In this document: piece by piece, positions 52,996-63,906 of the stretch
Layout of the letters: each line of letters opens with the position of its first letter
Position numbering within the stretch: position 1 is the stretch's first letter
Source of the DNA: Closterium sp. Naga37s-1
Lineage: Eukaryota; Streptophyta; Zygnematophyceae; Desmidiales; Closteriaceae
Assembly: GCA_947471745.1 (NCBI GenBank)
Contig: CANJKZ010000428.1
Span: forward strand, 423,001-487,000
DNA length: 64,000 bases
Direction: 5' to 3'
Translations under genes and position numbers: made by a program
Notes under the pieces: model-generated
Database searches by the model: none
What the model saw: only the letters and a program-made list of their open reading frames with translations
What the model was told of the DNA's origin: nothing

Positions 52996-55900
52996 GTCGT
53001 GGTCAGGGCTTACTTTATCAGAAATTATGTCTGAATTTCTGGAATTTGAACACCTTTTTACTGGTTCGTCTGATGCCGTAGACAAGCTATTTTATGTCAT
53101 CTGATTTTTAAGAGAAACTTTTTTATTCGTCTGATTTGTCAGACAGCCTTATACGATTCGTCTGAGACTGCAGACATCGAGTTTTTTTTTCGTCTGAAAC
53201 AGACAAATGCCCCCACCTGGCCAGTTGCCCACCTGGCCAGTTACGGACGAGACTAGCCACCCGCCGCGTTACCTTGATGCCACCGGCAGGCTGTACATTG
53301 CCGAGGTCGGTGACAACACCACCGGTCCACCGCACGTCACTGCGCCGCAGTCACCCCGCTGGCACGAATCTTGCCAGTTCGTTTGGCATATTCGTGCCAG
53401 CGCACGGCAGAAGGCTGCATTTGCAACACCGACAGCCCTCACTGCGCGTCGGGTCAGCGAGGGATGGATGGCGTGGCTGCTTCCAGCAGAGAAGAGGACG
53501 TTCATGCATGCGGCTCGGTTCGGACGGTCCCCCCTCACTCCCCACAGCATTAGGTGACTTCCATCTTACCCTCGTGAGCTAGAGCCAGTCGGTGCATAGT
53601 TCCACCGAGATGGCAGTAGACCCCCGGACAGAGGCCCCTCCAGCATCCACTCTGCATGCTTCACCTCCTTCCAGTGCGTTGCCCCGCCCACGCACTGGCT
53701 TGGATTTCCTTACGGGGGGGGGGGTTTCACCCCTACTCCAGTCCCAGCTGCTGTTGTTGCTCCTTCGGCCTGTCAGAATGAGAAACTCGATTCTGCTGAG
53801 CAGCCGTACCCTTTCGCTGAGATGGATGCCGAGCCGCTCATACCATTTTCACCCGTGCGATCACCAACCACATCAAGCCACCATGGGGGTTCGCCATCCG
53901 GTCAACCTGTCGCATCATCTGTTCCGGCTAGAAAAAATCCATTCCAATCCCGCTCTCCGTTTCTCCCGCCGCGGTTTACTGGCAAGACCAAATTTGTGCA
54001 AAATAAGCTTCCGTTTTCGAAACGCCCAAGCCCTTCCTCTGCAGGGAATCCCACAACTAAGGAAGATGGAGGGGAGCGCCGCGGGTCCGAGAATGCCGGA
54101 CCGAAGATTCTGTCGCTAGAGGAGCTGCAGCTAAAAGCCAAGCAGCAGTGGAGCCGCCACTTCCCTTGGCTCATCATCGGTGACACCGCCGAAGGTCGAC
54201 CTTGCATGAGGTGCAAGATCTGCATGGTGTACGCAGATCCTGAGTCACAGTACGGCGCTCGGGGCGAGGGAGGCATCGACATACAGAAGCAGACGATGAG
54301 GAAGCATCAGTGGAGCATCCGGCACCGGGAGGCGAAGGACCGATTGGAGCAGCGTGAAGCCCCGCAGAAGAGGCGGGCATCTATCTCCAACTTTGGAGAT
54401 AAGAGTGCGGAAACTCGGCGTTTGATACAGCTGTTTCTCACCGTGCGTTTCCTTTGCAAATCCGACACCCCCATTGTCATGTTCATGACACTCGTGCAGT
54501 TCATGGCAGAAATGGGGACGCCAGATATGCCGGCCAAGGACCAAGGGACTTATTGTTCAACGTGAGTTTATATGTTCACATCATTGTGGTTTCTGAATAC
54601 CCCTTACTTACCATTTCTTTTGTGTCCTCGTTGACGCAGGTATGGTTTCAAGCAGTTGGTCGAAACGCTGGTGTGCTACTTGAAGGCGAAGCAGATGCAG
54701 CACATCAGCATCAGTCCCTTCGTTGGCCTCCAACTTGATGAAAGCACCGACCGAAGGCGTGGCAAACACATGATTGTGTATGCCACGTTTCTCCGTGGCA
54801 CGGTGGTGGTTACCGAGTTCTTCGCGAACTTGTCCGTTGAGAAGTGCGACGCCGGGTCGCTTGAGGCGGTCCTGTTGACACACCTTGCTGCTTGCGGCCT
54901 CGAACTGACAAGGATCAGCGGCATGACCACGGACGGCGCGAGCGTGATGACGGGCGGTCAGACAGGCTTGGTGGCGCGATTACGAACGCGGGTGCCGCAT
55001 ATTGTGCCGTGCCACTGCGTGGCCCACAGGTAGTGTGTTGTTTTTACTGTTGTGATGTATCTGACACTTGCTGTCCTCCGACTAATCCTACTCGTGTTAT
55101 AACTGCAGGGAGGCTCTGGCTGCTAAGGATGCGGCTGAAGAATTTCCCGAGTTCAATGTCGTCGACAAAGTCGTCCGGTCTTTCGCGGACATTCTCGGCC
55201 GCAGCATAGTGCAGCATGCGCGATTCAAGAAGCTGCAGGAGGTCATCACAGAGACCAACCTGGAGATGCAAGGCATTAAGGACGTCCGCTGGCTGTCGCG
55301 CGGGGACGCCATCCAGCGCTTTGCAGACGTCCTGCCTGCTGCCGTTGTCCTGCTGCATGAGTACGACAAGACAACGTACACTCTTGTTACCAGTCTCAAG
55401 TTTCAGTTTTTCCTCTTCTTTCTGGTTGACGTGCTTCAGGAGCTGAACAGCCTGAATCTCAAGTTCCAGCGACGACAGGTAAGGACGTGTAGTTACACCT
55501 TGCATTCTTTCTTTCCGTGAGCCGAGACTAATTCTGTTTCTCTTTAATATGTGCAGCTTGATGCGACGCAAGTTCGGCCGATGGTGCAGCACACCACGTT
55601 GATCTTGACAAGTCGCTATGTGGAGTACGGCTCCACCTTCGGCGCCAACAATGGTCGTCTTGCGACGTTCCTGAAGAACCACGGGAGCACTGAGCAACGC
55701 GAAGTGAAGGTCGAAAGCATCGACACCGCGGGAGAACCCGTGACTCACACCTACTTGCTGCACGAGGACCTGATCGGGAAGGAGAAGTTTGGGGGCGACC
55801 TGGCGTCGTGCGTGGAGGCAGCATCTAAGTTCGCTGGGAGGACTGTGTTCTTCATTGAGGATCGCATGAAGAGTCTCAAGTCGTTGGACGGGGCCCGTCT

Positions 55901-57020
55901 GTTTCGGCAGGGACGGTACCCTCGTTCGCGCGCTAAGAGAGCGCGTCGTTTTCCCGAATGGCTCGAGTCGCTGCGCAACCTGTTCAAGAAGAAGCCCAAC
56001 CATCCAGACACCCTCCCCAGTAAGCGGTTTGTTTTTAAACCTGCGTTTTTACTTGTTGCGTTATTGCTGCCGTGCCAAGAATTGACTCTCTGCAATGATA
56101 TCCGATGTCCCACACCCTACCCTACCCCTCACCATCAGGTGTTGACTGGGGCAAAGCCGCCAAGGAGCTCACCAGCTTCACGACAATCCTCTCCCATCAC
56201 CACGAAGACCTGTCCTTCCACGACAGCCTGTCGCAGATGCTCTCAACGCCGGAATGGGAGTCAGCCTATCCGAACCTCGGCCGCCTGTGGATAGCTGTTG
56301 CTGTGCTACCACTCAGCACTGTTGAGTGTGAGCGCGGCTTCAGCCGCCAAAACATCATCAAAAGCTGGGTGCGGGGCAGCTTGTGCGACACGACACTGGG
56401 CGACCTGATGATGGTGTCCCTTTTGGATTACGAGCTGAACACAGAGGAGCTTGTGGATAGGTGGTACGCCAGCAAGAAGAGGCGGCCGGCTCGAGAGGTG
56501 GTCATGGCTGAAGGATCACGCCCGGTGAAGCGATCGCGGTCCCATCACCTGAAGAAGCGCGCTGCAGCATCAGCAGCAGCAGAAGCAGCTACACGCGCAC
56601 GGAAAGAGGCAGAAGAGGCTGCATCAAAGGAGAGAGAGAGGGCTGCAGAAGAAGCTGCGTGGGAGCTGCCTACCTGGAGGAAGGGCAAATCCAGAGCCAC
56701 AGTTGTTGAAACCTCTGAGAGTGGCAGTGGTAGTGGTGACAGTGGTAGTGGTAGTGATGACAGTGACAGCAGTAGTGCAAGTGATTCTTCTTAGGAAAGG
56801 ATGTCGTTACATAACCTTTAGTATAGAAACTACATAGGCTAGGAAATCAGCTTACAATAAGACTAACTATCTAATTCCGTCTGAAGGCTCTGACAAGTGC
56901 TTTTTATTCGTCTGAAACGTAAGACTAGGCTTCAACTTTCGTCTGACCATCAGACAAGGACTCAGGACCCGGTCTTACTGTCAGACAGGCTCTGGCACTA
57001 AAGTTAGCCCTGGTCGTGGT
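52996..57020 (+). mobile_element. Complete hAT transposon with 8-bp target duplication
   Basis: The element spans 53004-57012 (4,009 bp). Its ends are CAGGGCTTACTTTA and the complement of CAGGGCTAACTTTA, and the 8-bp target duplication GTCGTGGT is exact at 52996-53003 and 57013-57020. The 8-bp duplication and CAGGG termini are hAT hallmarks. Subterminal regions on both sides carry repeated TCGTCTGA or TCAGACGA words (53068-53205 and 56875-56965), likely transposase binding sites. Inside is an uninterrupted five-exon transposase gene. With exact ends, target duplication and intact coding capacity the copy looks autonomous and recent. Confidence 0.95.
53822..56794 (+). CDS. hAT transposase, intact, five exons
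   Basis: Exons 53822-54561, 54640-55029, 55109-55478, 55557-56019 and 56139-56794 have GT-AG borders and matching phases, giving 872 residues. A BED-like zinc finger lies at Cys131, Cys134, His162 and His168 (CKICMVYADP ... KHQWSIRH). The RNase-H-like catalytic core shows VGLQLDESTD (first Asp) and GMTTDGASVMTGG (second Asp), with the Glu expected in the C-terminal block VLPLSTVECERGFSRQN, which is also the hAT dimerisation region. The tail is Lys/Arg-rich, then Ser/Gly/Asp-rich. The protein resembles the ZNF862/KIAA1586-like hAT group more than Ac. No stop or frameshift is present. An additional untranslated or short coding exon upstream cannot be excluded. Confidence 0.92.
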
Positions 57021-58110
57021 GGTATCGGGAGAACGAATTGAATGCCACCAAGATCTGAGGAACGAATCAGGTGCAGCTCTGTCGGGTAATTGGGCAGAGC
57101 CTGGCGAAGGACACGAGTCCTAATCCGGGCGGTCCCGAGGTTGTGCAGTGCTGAGGCTGTGCACTTGAGGAAGCACACGCGATTGGGTTTGGGCAGAAGC
57201 AGAACGGGGATGGACACCAACAAGAGGTACTACTCCCGATGCCAGTTCGGGGGAGTTGAGCTGGGACAGATTGGGAGGAAGGGCGCGTAAGTGGAACGCG
57301 ACTCTTCATGAAGCAGATTTGAGTCTAGAGAGTTCCACAGCAGGCTGTCCCTTAAAAAATAGATTGACTTGGGAGGAAGGGATGTGAGTGAGTCTTCTAG
57401 GTCGTGGTTCGTAACGAACGCAGCTGACATAGTGGTTCGGCCGGACCTGGTTTTAGCCAATGTGTTGCCTCGGTAATACCCAGCTTCTGCTTTGATTCGT
57501 GAACGCCCCACCCCGAAGCCATGAAAAGGTTGGACAAGTGAGCTTTGCCAAGGAGGGAATGACGGACCGTCCTGGTTTTGGGTTTCTAATTCCTTTTGGC
57601 AGTGGTTTTGACACCGTCTTGATTCGCGCTCGAGTACGATACATTCGGTCAGTTATTTACGCTATTGCCCCTTTTCAAGTCCAGAGACTAATATTGTGTT
57701 TATTTATCAGGATAGCATAAATTGAATTGTCGCGTCAATTACGAGAAGCTCGGGACAAAAAATATATACCCATCATCGAGGGCATGCCATTTGGGAGGCA
57801 TCAACCCTAAACACCATGAGGCAAGGTGTTTAGGGTTGATGCCTCCCAAATGGCCAGCCATCCGAGAGGAGTTTATTTTTTCCACTGGCCACTAAACTAA
57901 AACCAGGTAAACTTCCGAATTTTGCTGGTCACAGGAAATTGTAAACGTCGAAATCAGCTGCCCCAAGGAATCGGACGCGAGCGGAGAAGCAAGGCGGTGT
58001 CAAAGCCACTGCCGAAAGAAAATGGAAACTTGAAAACAGGGCGTTTCGTCATTTCCTCTTTGCCAAGCCAGCCACGGTGATAGACAATTTGTCAAGAAAG
58101 GCGAGCAGCC
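57021..58110. other. Intergenic, with one perfect hairpin
   Basis: No protein family found. A minus-strand frame at 56981-57223 is open but has no recognisable features. The hairpin at 57786-57854 is listed separately. Confidence 0.5.
57786..57854. repeat. Perfect 30-bp inverted repeat with 9-base loop
   Basis: Arms 57786-57815 and 57825-57854 are exact complements (arm opening GCCATTTGGGAGGCATCAAC), and the loop is ATGAGGCAA. The arm contains one CCCTAAA, the plant telomere unit, once only. A transcript of either strand would fold into a stem of precursor-microRNA size or slightly shorter. A small fold-back element is also possible. Confidence 0.85.
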
Positions 58111-58113
58111 TAA

Positions 58114-58718
58114 GGGCGTGTAAAATCGGCAGACACAAATATTCGGCCACAAAGCCGACTGGCCGAATTGGCGAAAGTAACACATTCACGAAATTAACGA
58201 GCTCCGTTGCGAAAGTCGCAAATTTCGCGAATGTCATGCGAATTTGATGGCCGTAAAAGTGGTCGACTCGGCTTTCAACATCGAGTCGACTCGAAATCAG
58301 CCACGTTCCCGCCCCGTCGTTGCGACGTTGACAGCAGGTGTCGCAAGACTCCGCATGCGACGCCAAACAGAAACCACGTTCACGTCACCACCGCACGTAC
58401 ACAACGTCTGGACAGGCTCAAATGCACAGCGCACCAATTTCAGGTGGGCTGCGTCTTTGCCCATGCGCTCCAATATCGGGTGCACATGTGCGACTCCGTC
58501 GCACAATTCGGCCATTTGAAAGTTTACAACTTCCTGGAGTCGGCCAGCAATTCGCTCTGGAAAGTTGTAAAATTTGCAGACTTGCAAATACTGGCCGATT
58601 ATTGGCCGACTCTGATTCGGCCATCTGGTCGACATGTGCGAAAGAAGTGTCGACCATTTGGACGACAAAATCCCAGCCAAACCCAATTTTTCAAAATGCT
58701 CGCCGATTTTACACGCCC
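58114..58718. mobile_element. PIF/Harbinger-like MITE, 605 bp
   Basis: Terminal inverted repeats GGGCGTGTAAAATCGGC (58114-58130) and its complement (58702-58718) are flanked by TAA on both sides (58111-58113, 58719-58721). The first bases GGGCG(T/C)GTAA are shared with the MITE at 5420-5969, and both have 3-bp TTA/TAA duplications. Inside are mirrored CGGCCA/TGGCCG and CGAAATTTGCG-type words but no transposase. Confidence 0.85.
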
Positions 58719-58721
58719 TAA

Positions 58722-59387
58722 GGTTCAGGTCCTGCCCTGGACCTTGGTGTGGCGAGGCGACCAGGCAATGAAAAGGCGCGTCTCGAAGTCGCGCATAGGT
58801 GGCATGCACTGATTGCTGGAAACAAGATTTTGCGAACCAATGCCCCAAATTGGTGGAATTGCCCCATCAAGCGGTTTCAAGGGGTGCGCCATTAGCCTGG
58901 ACGACACGCGTGTTGCGCATCACGTGACGTAACTATGCTTTGAATTCAATCACAGAATTACACATGGAAAATGCTTACCAATCAGTGATGATGATATTTA
59001 TAGTAGTAACCAATCAGCTCAACTGAAAAACCCTCAGGCTCATCCTTCGGGTTTCCCGCTTCGCGCTGTGGCTTCAGCCTGTTTCTTCCACGCAAGCGGG
59101 TCCCTGGTTTGGCTTGGCATCCTGGTTTGGGTGGGAAGGGCGGGGGGTGTCAAAACCAGCCATAGATTCCGTTGAGGTGCATGAATGTTGGGGTTCAGGC
59201 AGAAAGCCCAACAAACAGAGCACTTTCAATAAGTACAGTCATCATATCAACATACCCCTTCAGTATATAACCACTACAAGTACAAGCAGAAAGAAAGTTA
59301 TCCGTAATTGCTACATCCAGTAGACAACTGTAGCAGCGCAGCAACGGCTGTAGAAATTCTAATTCACGAGTAACATTCATGGCCATA
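58722..59387. other. Downstream flank of the AP-2 mu gene
   Basis: It should hold the 3' UTR of the minus-strand AP-2 mu gene. No other gene seen. Confidence 0.45.
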
Positions 59388-62300
59388 CTAACAACGGATT
59401 TCATAGGCCCCTGCACGTGTGATGTAACGCACCCACTCCACCGTGCTGTAACCACTCTTCTCCCACACCTGTCACAAAAAACCCAACGGTGGTCAGACAT
59501 AGATAGGGACAAGAACAGCAGAGGTTAAGCTTCATGCATGCAAGGTAACAGACAACGAAGAGCATCACTAAAAAAAACCAGAGGGGAATAACAACGGCAG
59601 CAGTCATACCTTGAGGAAGCGCACTCGTAGCCCAGATGCAGTGAACATGGGCACCTGAACAACAAATCGATGGCATGGAACGAGGAACACGACCAATACT
59701 TGATACCACGGGCAGGGAATAACTGGCAAAAATACGGCCGAAGAATCCTGATCTAAACGAACTCCTTCAAATACAACACAACTAGGAGTGTTTGAACTCA
59801 AGGTGACCACGTGTCTGCATGAGAACAAGAGCAGTGGTTTGACTTAACGCGATAACGTGTCTGATGGTTACGTAGCAGTCAGCCAACCATGCGCTTACCT
59901 GGCAGCCAGGAACATCGTACCTGGAACTCCATCTGAATGGGAGGGCGTGTGCCCTGCTTCTTGTCCACCATTGTGGAAATCAGCTCCACCTCCGCACTCA
60001 TGCTCAGCTCCGTCTGCCCGGGGAATTTCTTTATTCTGCCCAAGAAATACAGGGGTGGGTACAGGTGGAGAGGGATAGGCAGGTAGGCAACGAGGAAAGG
60101 TAATAACCATTCGATAGGGAGGGAAAAAAGAAAGACCTATTATTTGAATAGACAAGGAGAAGTCGCCGAATAGAAGCAGAGAAACTCAGTCACCAACTGC
60201 ATAAAGGCAACGGCAATTTTCATCGGAAAGGACTAGTGCCATTTCATGCACATACACACATGCAGGAGACATACACAAACACAAGCGAAAAACGTGGCAG
60301 AAGCAGAAGAACTCACTTCCAGACAATGGCATCGACAGCGGCGTTGTACTTGGCTCGGCCGGATGTGACACTGAGGGAAGCCTTGGCCGTGTGCTTTGGC
60401 ACAGGCACCTTCACGATGACGTTGAGAGCAAACATCTTGGCACCAAACACGCTCTTCACCTGCTCCCGTGCACAGCATGTGGGAAGCGTGATCGCACAAC
60501 ATCATCCACATGTGGAAATGGTGTGTGGTGCATGAATAGGTGAAGTACAGGACAGGGATGAAGGTGCAAGAACAAGGACAGAGACTGTGCATGCAGGAGG
60601 TGCCGAAACGGAAAGGAGGGATGACCACCAAACAGACGGTCCCATTCCCAAAAGCTATTGTTTTTGGCATGCGACTGGAATCAGGTACGAATAAATTCCA
60701 TGTGGCATGTGCTTTGGCACCTTGACATTGACTTCAAAGCGTGTGCGGCCGAGCTCCTTGATCATAGGCAGCACACGGAAGGGCAGGTTGATGCCCTCTG
60801 TGATGCGGTACCTGTGTGGCACCCCCGGATGGCGGACAAAAAGACAGGCGAAGGTGAAGAGGCAGGCAAACACACAGCAATTACCAGTGATTCCAACACA
60901 GCAAACAAGCCAGGTTCAACCCACCACCCTCCTCCCTCACCACGACAGTCCCCTCTCCCCGCCGCACTCGCTCCATCCACTCCACACTCAAATACCCTCC
61001 TGTTGCTCCCCTCCCCGCATCCAGCCGCCTCTGATAACCAGCAATCACACAACCCCTCGCCCCATGCAGGAAATTCCCTTCCCCCTTTCCCTTTTCCCCC
61101 CCACTCACTTTATCAACTCAAACTCCCCATCGAGAAGCACGAAGCTGACAGCCTTCTTTACCTCTCCTTCATATCCAAATAGCCTTCCCCACCCCTTCTG
61201 CTCGTCCCATCGTCCCCTCCCCCCTACTTAATGAGCTCAAACTCCCCATCGGGGCCACGAAGCTAACGGTCTTCTTTACGTTTACTCCATATCCCAATGC
61301 TCCTCCCCCCCTTTCTGCTCGTCCCATCGCCCCCTCCCCTCCCCCCACTCACTTCATGAGCTCAAACTCCCCATCAGGGGGCACAAAGCTGACAGTCTTC
61401 TCGGTGTTGAAGCGCGCCAGGTTCACACACTGGTGGAACACCACGTCGTCCAGCTCTATGGTCTTGCCGCTGGGGGCGGAAGGGAAAGGGAGGCAGGGAG
61501 AAGGGGTGGGGGTTGTGAGAGCAAAGTCTGGAGAGAGACAAACCAGTCGTGTCGAGGTTCACACACTGGTGGAACACCACGTCGTCCAGCTCTATGGTCT
61601 TGCCGCTGGGAGGGGAAGTGGGAGGGAGAGGAGGGTGTAGGGCGTGAGAGCAGGAGGGTTTGAGAGCAGGAGGGCGTGACAGCAGGGACAGAGTTTCGTC
61701 TCGTCTTGAGATTGAAGCATTGGTGGAACACCACATCATGCAGCTCAATGGTCTTGCCGCTTGGGGGAGAGAAAACCGCGTGGAGGGCGTGAAAGATGGG
61801 TAAAAAAAGAGCTCTAAATCTTACCGAATCCCACCAAATCCCCTGCACTCCCCCACAAACCTCGCCTCACCACCCCCCTCCACCCCCCCTACCTCATCCC
61901 CCTTCGCAGCCACCTCACACCTCACCTCGCCACCCGCTCCCCCCAGTCCCCCCAATCCCTCCCATCCCAGGGCACACACCTCCTGGCGGGGCGGGCGCGC
62001 ATCTGCGCCTCGTTCTCAAGGCCGATCTTGTCGTTGAGCCCCAGCTTGAGGTCCGGCATGCCCGATAAGAAGCACTTCATCAGCACCTTGCCGGTCACAT
62101 CACACCGCAGTATGGTGCCTGCGGGGGGAGAGGGGGGGGGGGTTGGGGGTGGGAGAGAAATGGGGGGAGGAAGAGAGGGGGAGAGTGTTAAGAGGGGAAA
62201 ACGGGAAGAGGAAAGGGGAAAGGGGAGAAGGGGAGGGGGAGGGAAGAGGGGCGGAGGAAGGGGGTGGGTCGTTGCTGTGCTGAATGCAGAGCACAAGGCG

Positions 62301-63906
62301 AGTCCGAAAAAAAATACAATAACAGCTGCAGAAGGAGGGGGGGGAGAAGAGGAACAGGCATGGGTTGCAAGAAGGAGATGCAGCCGTTTTGAACGATATT
62401 GAGATTCTCAAAAACGAGGAGGAGGGGCAGGAGGAGAAGGAGGAGGAGGAGGAGACGAGGAACAAGCACGGGTTGCAGGGAGGAGAGGAGGCAGGCGCAC
62501 CTTTTTGTGACATGAGGAGGTTGACACTCTCCACAATATCCAAAAAGACCTGTCACGGGGGAGGAGAAGAGAACGGGCAGAGACACAAGCAGACAGACAG
62601 ACAGGCAGACACACACGTCCCCCCCAACCCCACGCCCACTTCCCCCCCAACACATTCCCCCACAAGCATGCGTGCAGACGAGTCATAAAAGGGCACGCAG
62701 GGTTGGGACTAGGGCATTGGGCGGAGTGCTACGACGGGGATATTGGATATGGGATATGGGAGGACGACACAGCACGGGAAGGGAATGGCAGGCGGAACCA
62801 AGCAGGGATATTGGAGAGACGTGGGATGTCCCACACGAAGGAAGAGAGCCGAATGCATGGACAGGGAGAGGGGAACAGGGACGACGGGGGAGGAGAGGAC
62901 CAGTAGAAAATAAAGGGGAGACGAGGAAGAGGTGGGAGGAGGGCATGAGGGATGGAGAAAGGAGGAAGAGCGGGGAGAGGGATGGGGGGGGGAAGGTGGA
63001 AGAAGAGTGGGCAAGGGACACTGAACGAGTTTTGAGACGTCTCAAAACGAGACGTCTCAAAACGAGTGGGCAAGGGACACTGAACGAGTTTTGAGACGTC
63101 TCAAAACGAGTGGGCAAGGGACACTGAACGAGTTTTGAGACGTCTCAAAACGAGTGGGCAAGGGACACTGAACGAGTTTTGAGACGTCTCAAAACGAGTG
63201 GGCAAGGGACACTGAACGAGTTTTGAGACGTCTCAAAACGAGTGGGCAAGGGACACTGAACGAGCAGCGACAGATTGGAGTGAAGCGAAGCGGAACGAGC
63301 AGGGAGAGGAGAATGAGGTGAGTGCACCTCGTTCTTCTTGTACACGAGCCCTTCTCTCCGCCACCCCACCGCGCCCGTGACTTGCAGCGTCGCATTGGCA
63401 GGCGGCCTCACCTCCTTCTCCTGCTCCACAGGGGAGAAAACGGGCACATGCGGGGAAGAGAGATGGAAGCATAGTGGAGGAATTTGAGCGTGAAAGAAAG
63501 GTGAAGAAAGGTGACAGAAGGGTGACAGGAGGGGGTTAAGTTTGACAGAAGGGTGACAGAAGGGTGACATGACAGAGTGGTGACAGAAGGGTGACAGAAG
63601 GGTGACGTGACAGAGTGGTGACAGAAGGGTGACAGAAGGGTGACAGAAGGGTGACAGAAGGGTGACAGAAGGGCGACAGAAGGGCGACAGAAGGGCGAAC
63701 GAAGGGCGACAGGAGGGCGACAGAAGGGCGACAGAAGGGCGACAGAAGGGCGAAAGAAGATGCATGGGCTGCAAAGAAGTGACATGGGGGGTGGGAAGAG
63801 AGCCTGGCGCCGACCTTGGAGAAGGGCGACCTGACGCCCTCTTGTGTGATGTACAGCTTGACGATCTCCGGAGATAGATTCTGTGGGAACCCGAAGTCCA
63901 TGATCT
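59388..63906 (-). CDS. AP2M: AP-2 adaptor complex mu subunit (C-terminal part; 5' end outside window)
   Basis: Ten exons with consistent phases: 63815-63906, 63328-63420, 62501-62549, 61980-62118, 61353-61469, 60721-60811, 60317-60459, 59921-60035, 59610-59654, 59388-59468. They encode the linker end and the whole mu homology domain: [179 protein letters not shown]. It matches plant AP-2 mu almost residue for residue, and the ending YEIRC separates it from AP-1 mu. AP-2 mu binds tyrosine sorting signals (YxxPhi) and PIP2 at the plasma membrane in clathrin endocytosis. The longin-like N-terminal domain lies beyond 64000. Introns hold partial exon copies and a palindromic array. Confidence 0.96.
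61107..61161 (-). pseudogene. Partial copy of the 3' part of AP2M exon 61353-61469
   Basis: Copy of the last 50 or so exon bases (EKTVSFV...GEFEL) with the donor AA|GTGAGT still present. Diverged in the centre (GAGAAGC in place of AGGGGGC on the plus strand). Confidence 0.8.
61229..61279 (-). pseudogene. Second partial copy of the 3' part of AP2M exon 61353-61469
   Basis: Same region as 61107-61161 with a two-base loss near the centre. The donor is altered to AAGTAGGG. Both copies lie in the intron directly after the real exon. Confidence 0.8.
61555..61609 (-). pseudogene. Exact 55-bp copy of the 5' part of AP2M exon 61353-61469 with its acceptor
   Basis: Identical to 61419-61473, including the CCCAG acceptor and codons for [17 protein letters not shown]. 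It lies in the intron directly before the real exon, 136 bp away. Confidence 0.9.
61713..61764 (-). pseudogene. Diverged copy of the 5' part of AP2M exon 61353-61469
   Basis: Reads [19 protein letters not shown] on the minus strand, with an AAG acceptor. It is older than the copy at 61555-61609. Confidence 0.85.
63007..63264. repeat. 44-bp tandem array with a 20-bp perfect palindrome per unit
   Basis: The palindrome GTTTTGAGACGTCTCAAAAC occurs at 63029, 63088, 63132, 63176 and 63220, with a half copy at 63049-63067. It alternates with GAGTGGGCAAGGGACACTGA, which occurs six times. The period is exactly 44 bp after the first unit. The array lies in the AP2M intron between exons 63328-63420 and 62501-62549. 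Confidence 0.92.
63505..63755. repeat. 11-bp minisatellite AGGGTGACAGA in an AP2M intron
   Basis: About 20 units of GGGTGACAGAA, changing to GGGCGACAGAA on the right half, with occasional unit breaks (GTGACATGACAGAGTG). It shows an internal boundary between two unit variants. Confidence 0.88.

Noticed and set aside
53207-53582. Overlapping frames of 90-116 codons in the left arm of the hAT element
   Set aside because: They overlap on both strands, lack domains and sit upstream of the transposase start.
57040-57223. Minus-strand frame with RIRTRVLRQALPNYPTEL that looks like antisense of a tRNA or SINE
   Set aside because: I could not fit a tRNA cloverleaf or proper A and B boxes on the plus strand.
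57786-57854. Interstitial telomere repeat
   Set aside because: CCCTAAA occurs only once per arm. There is no tandem telomeric array.
63007-63264. CRISPR-like regular repeat spacing
   Set aside because: The spacers between palindromes are identical to one another, and the array sits in an intron of a eukaryotic gene. It is a minisatellite.
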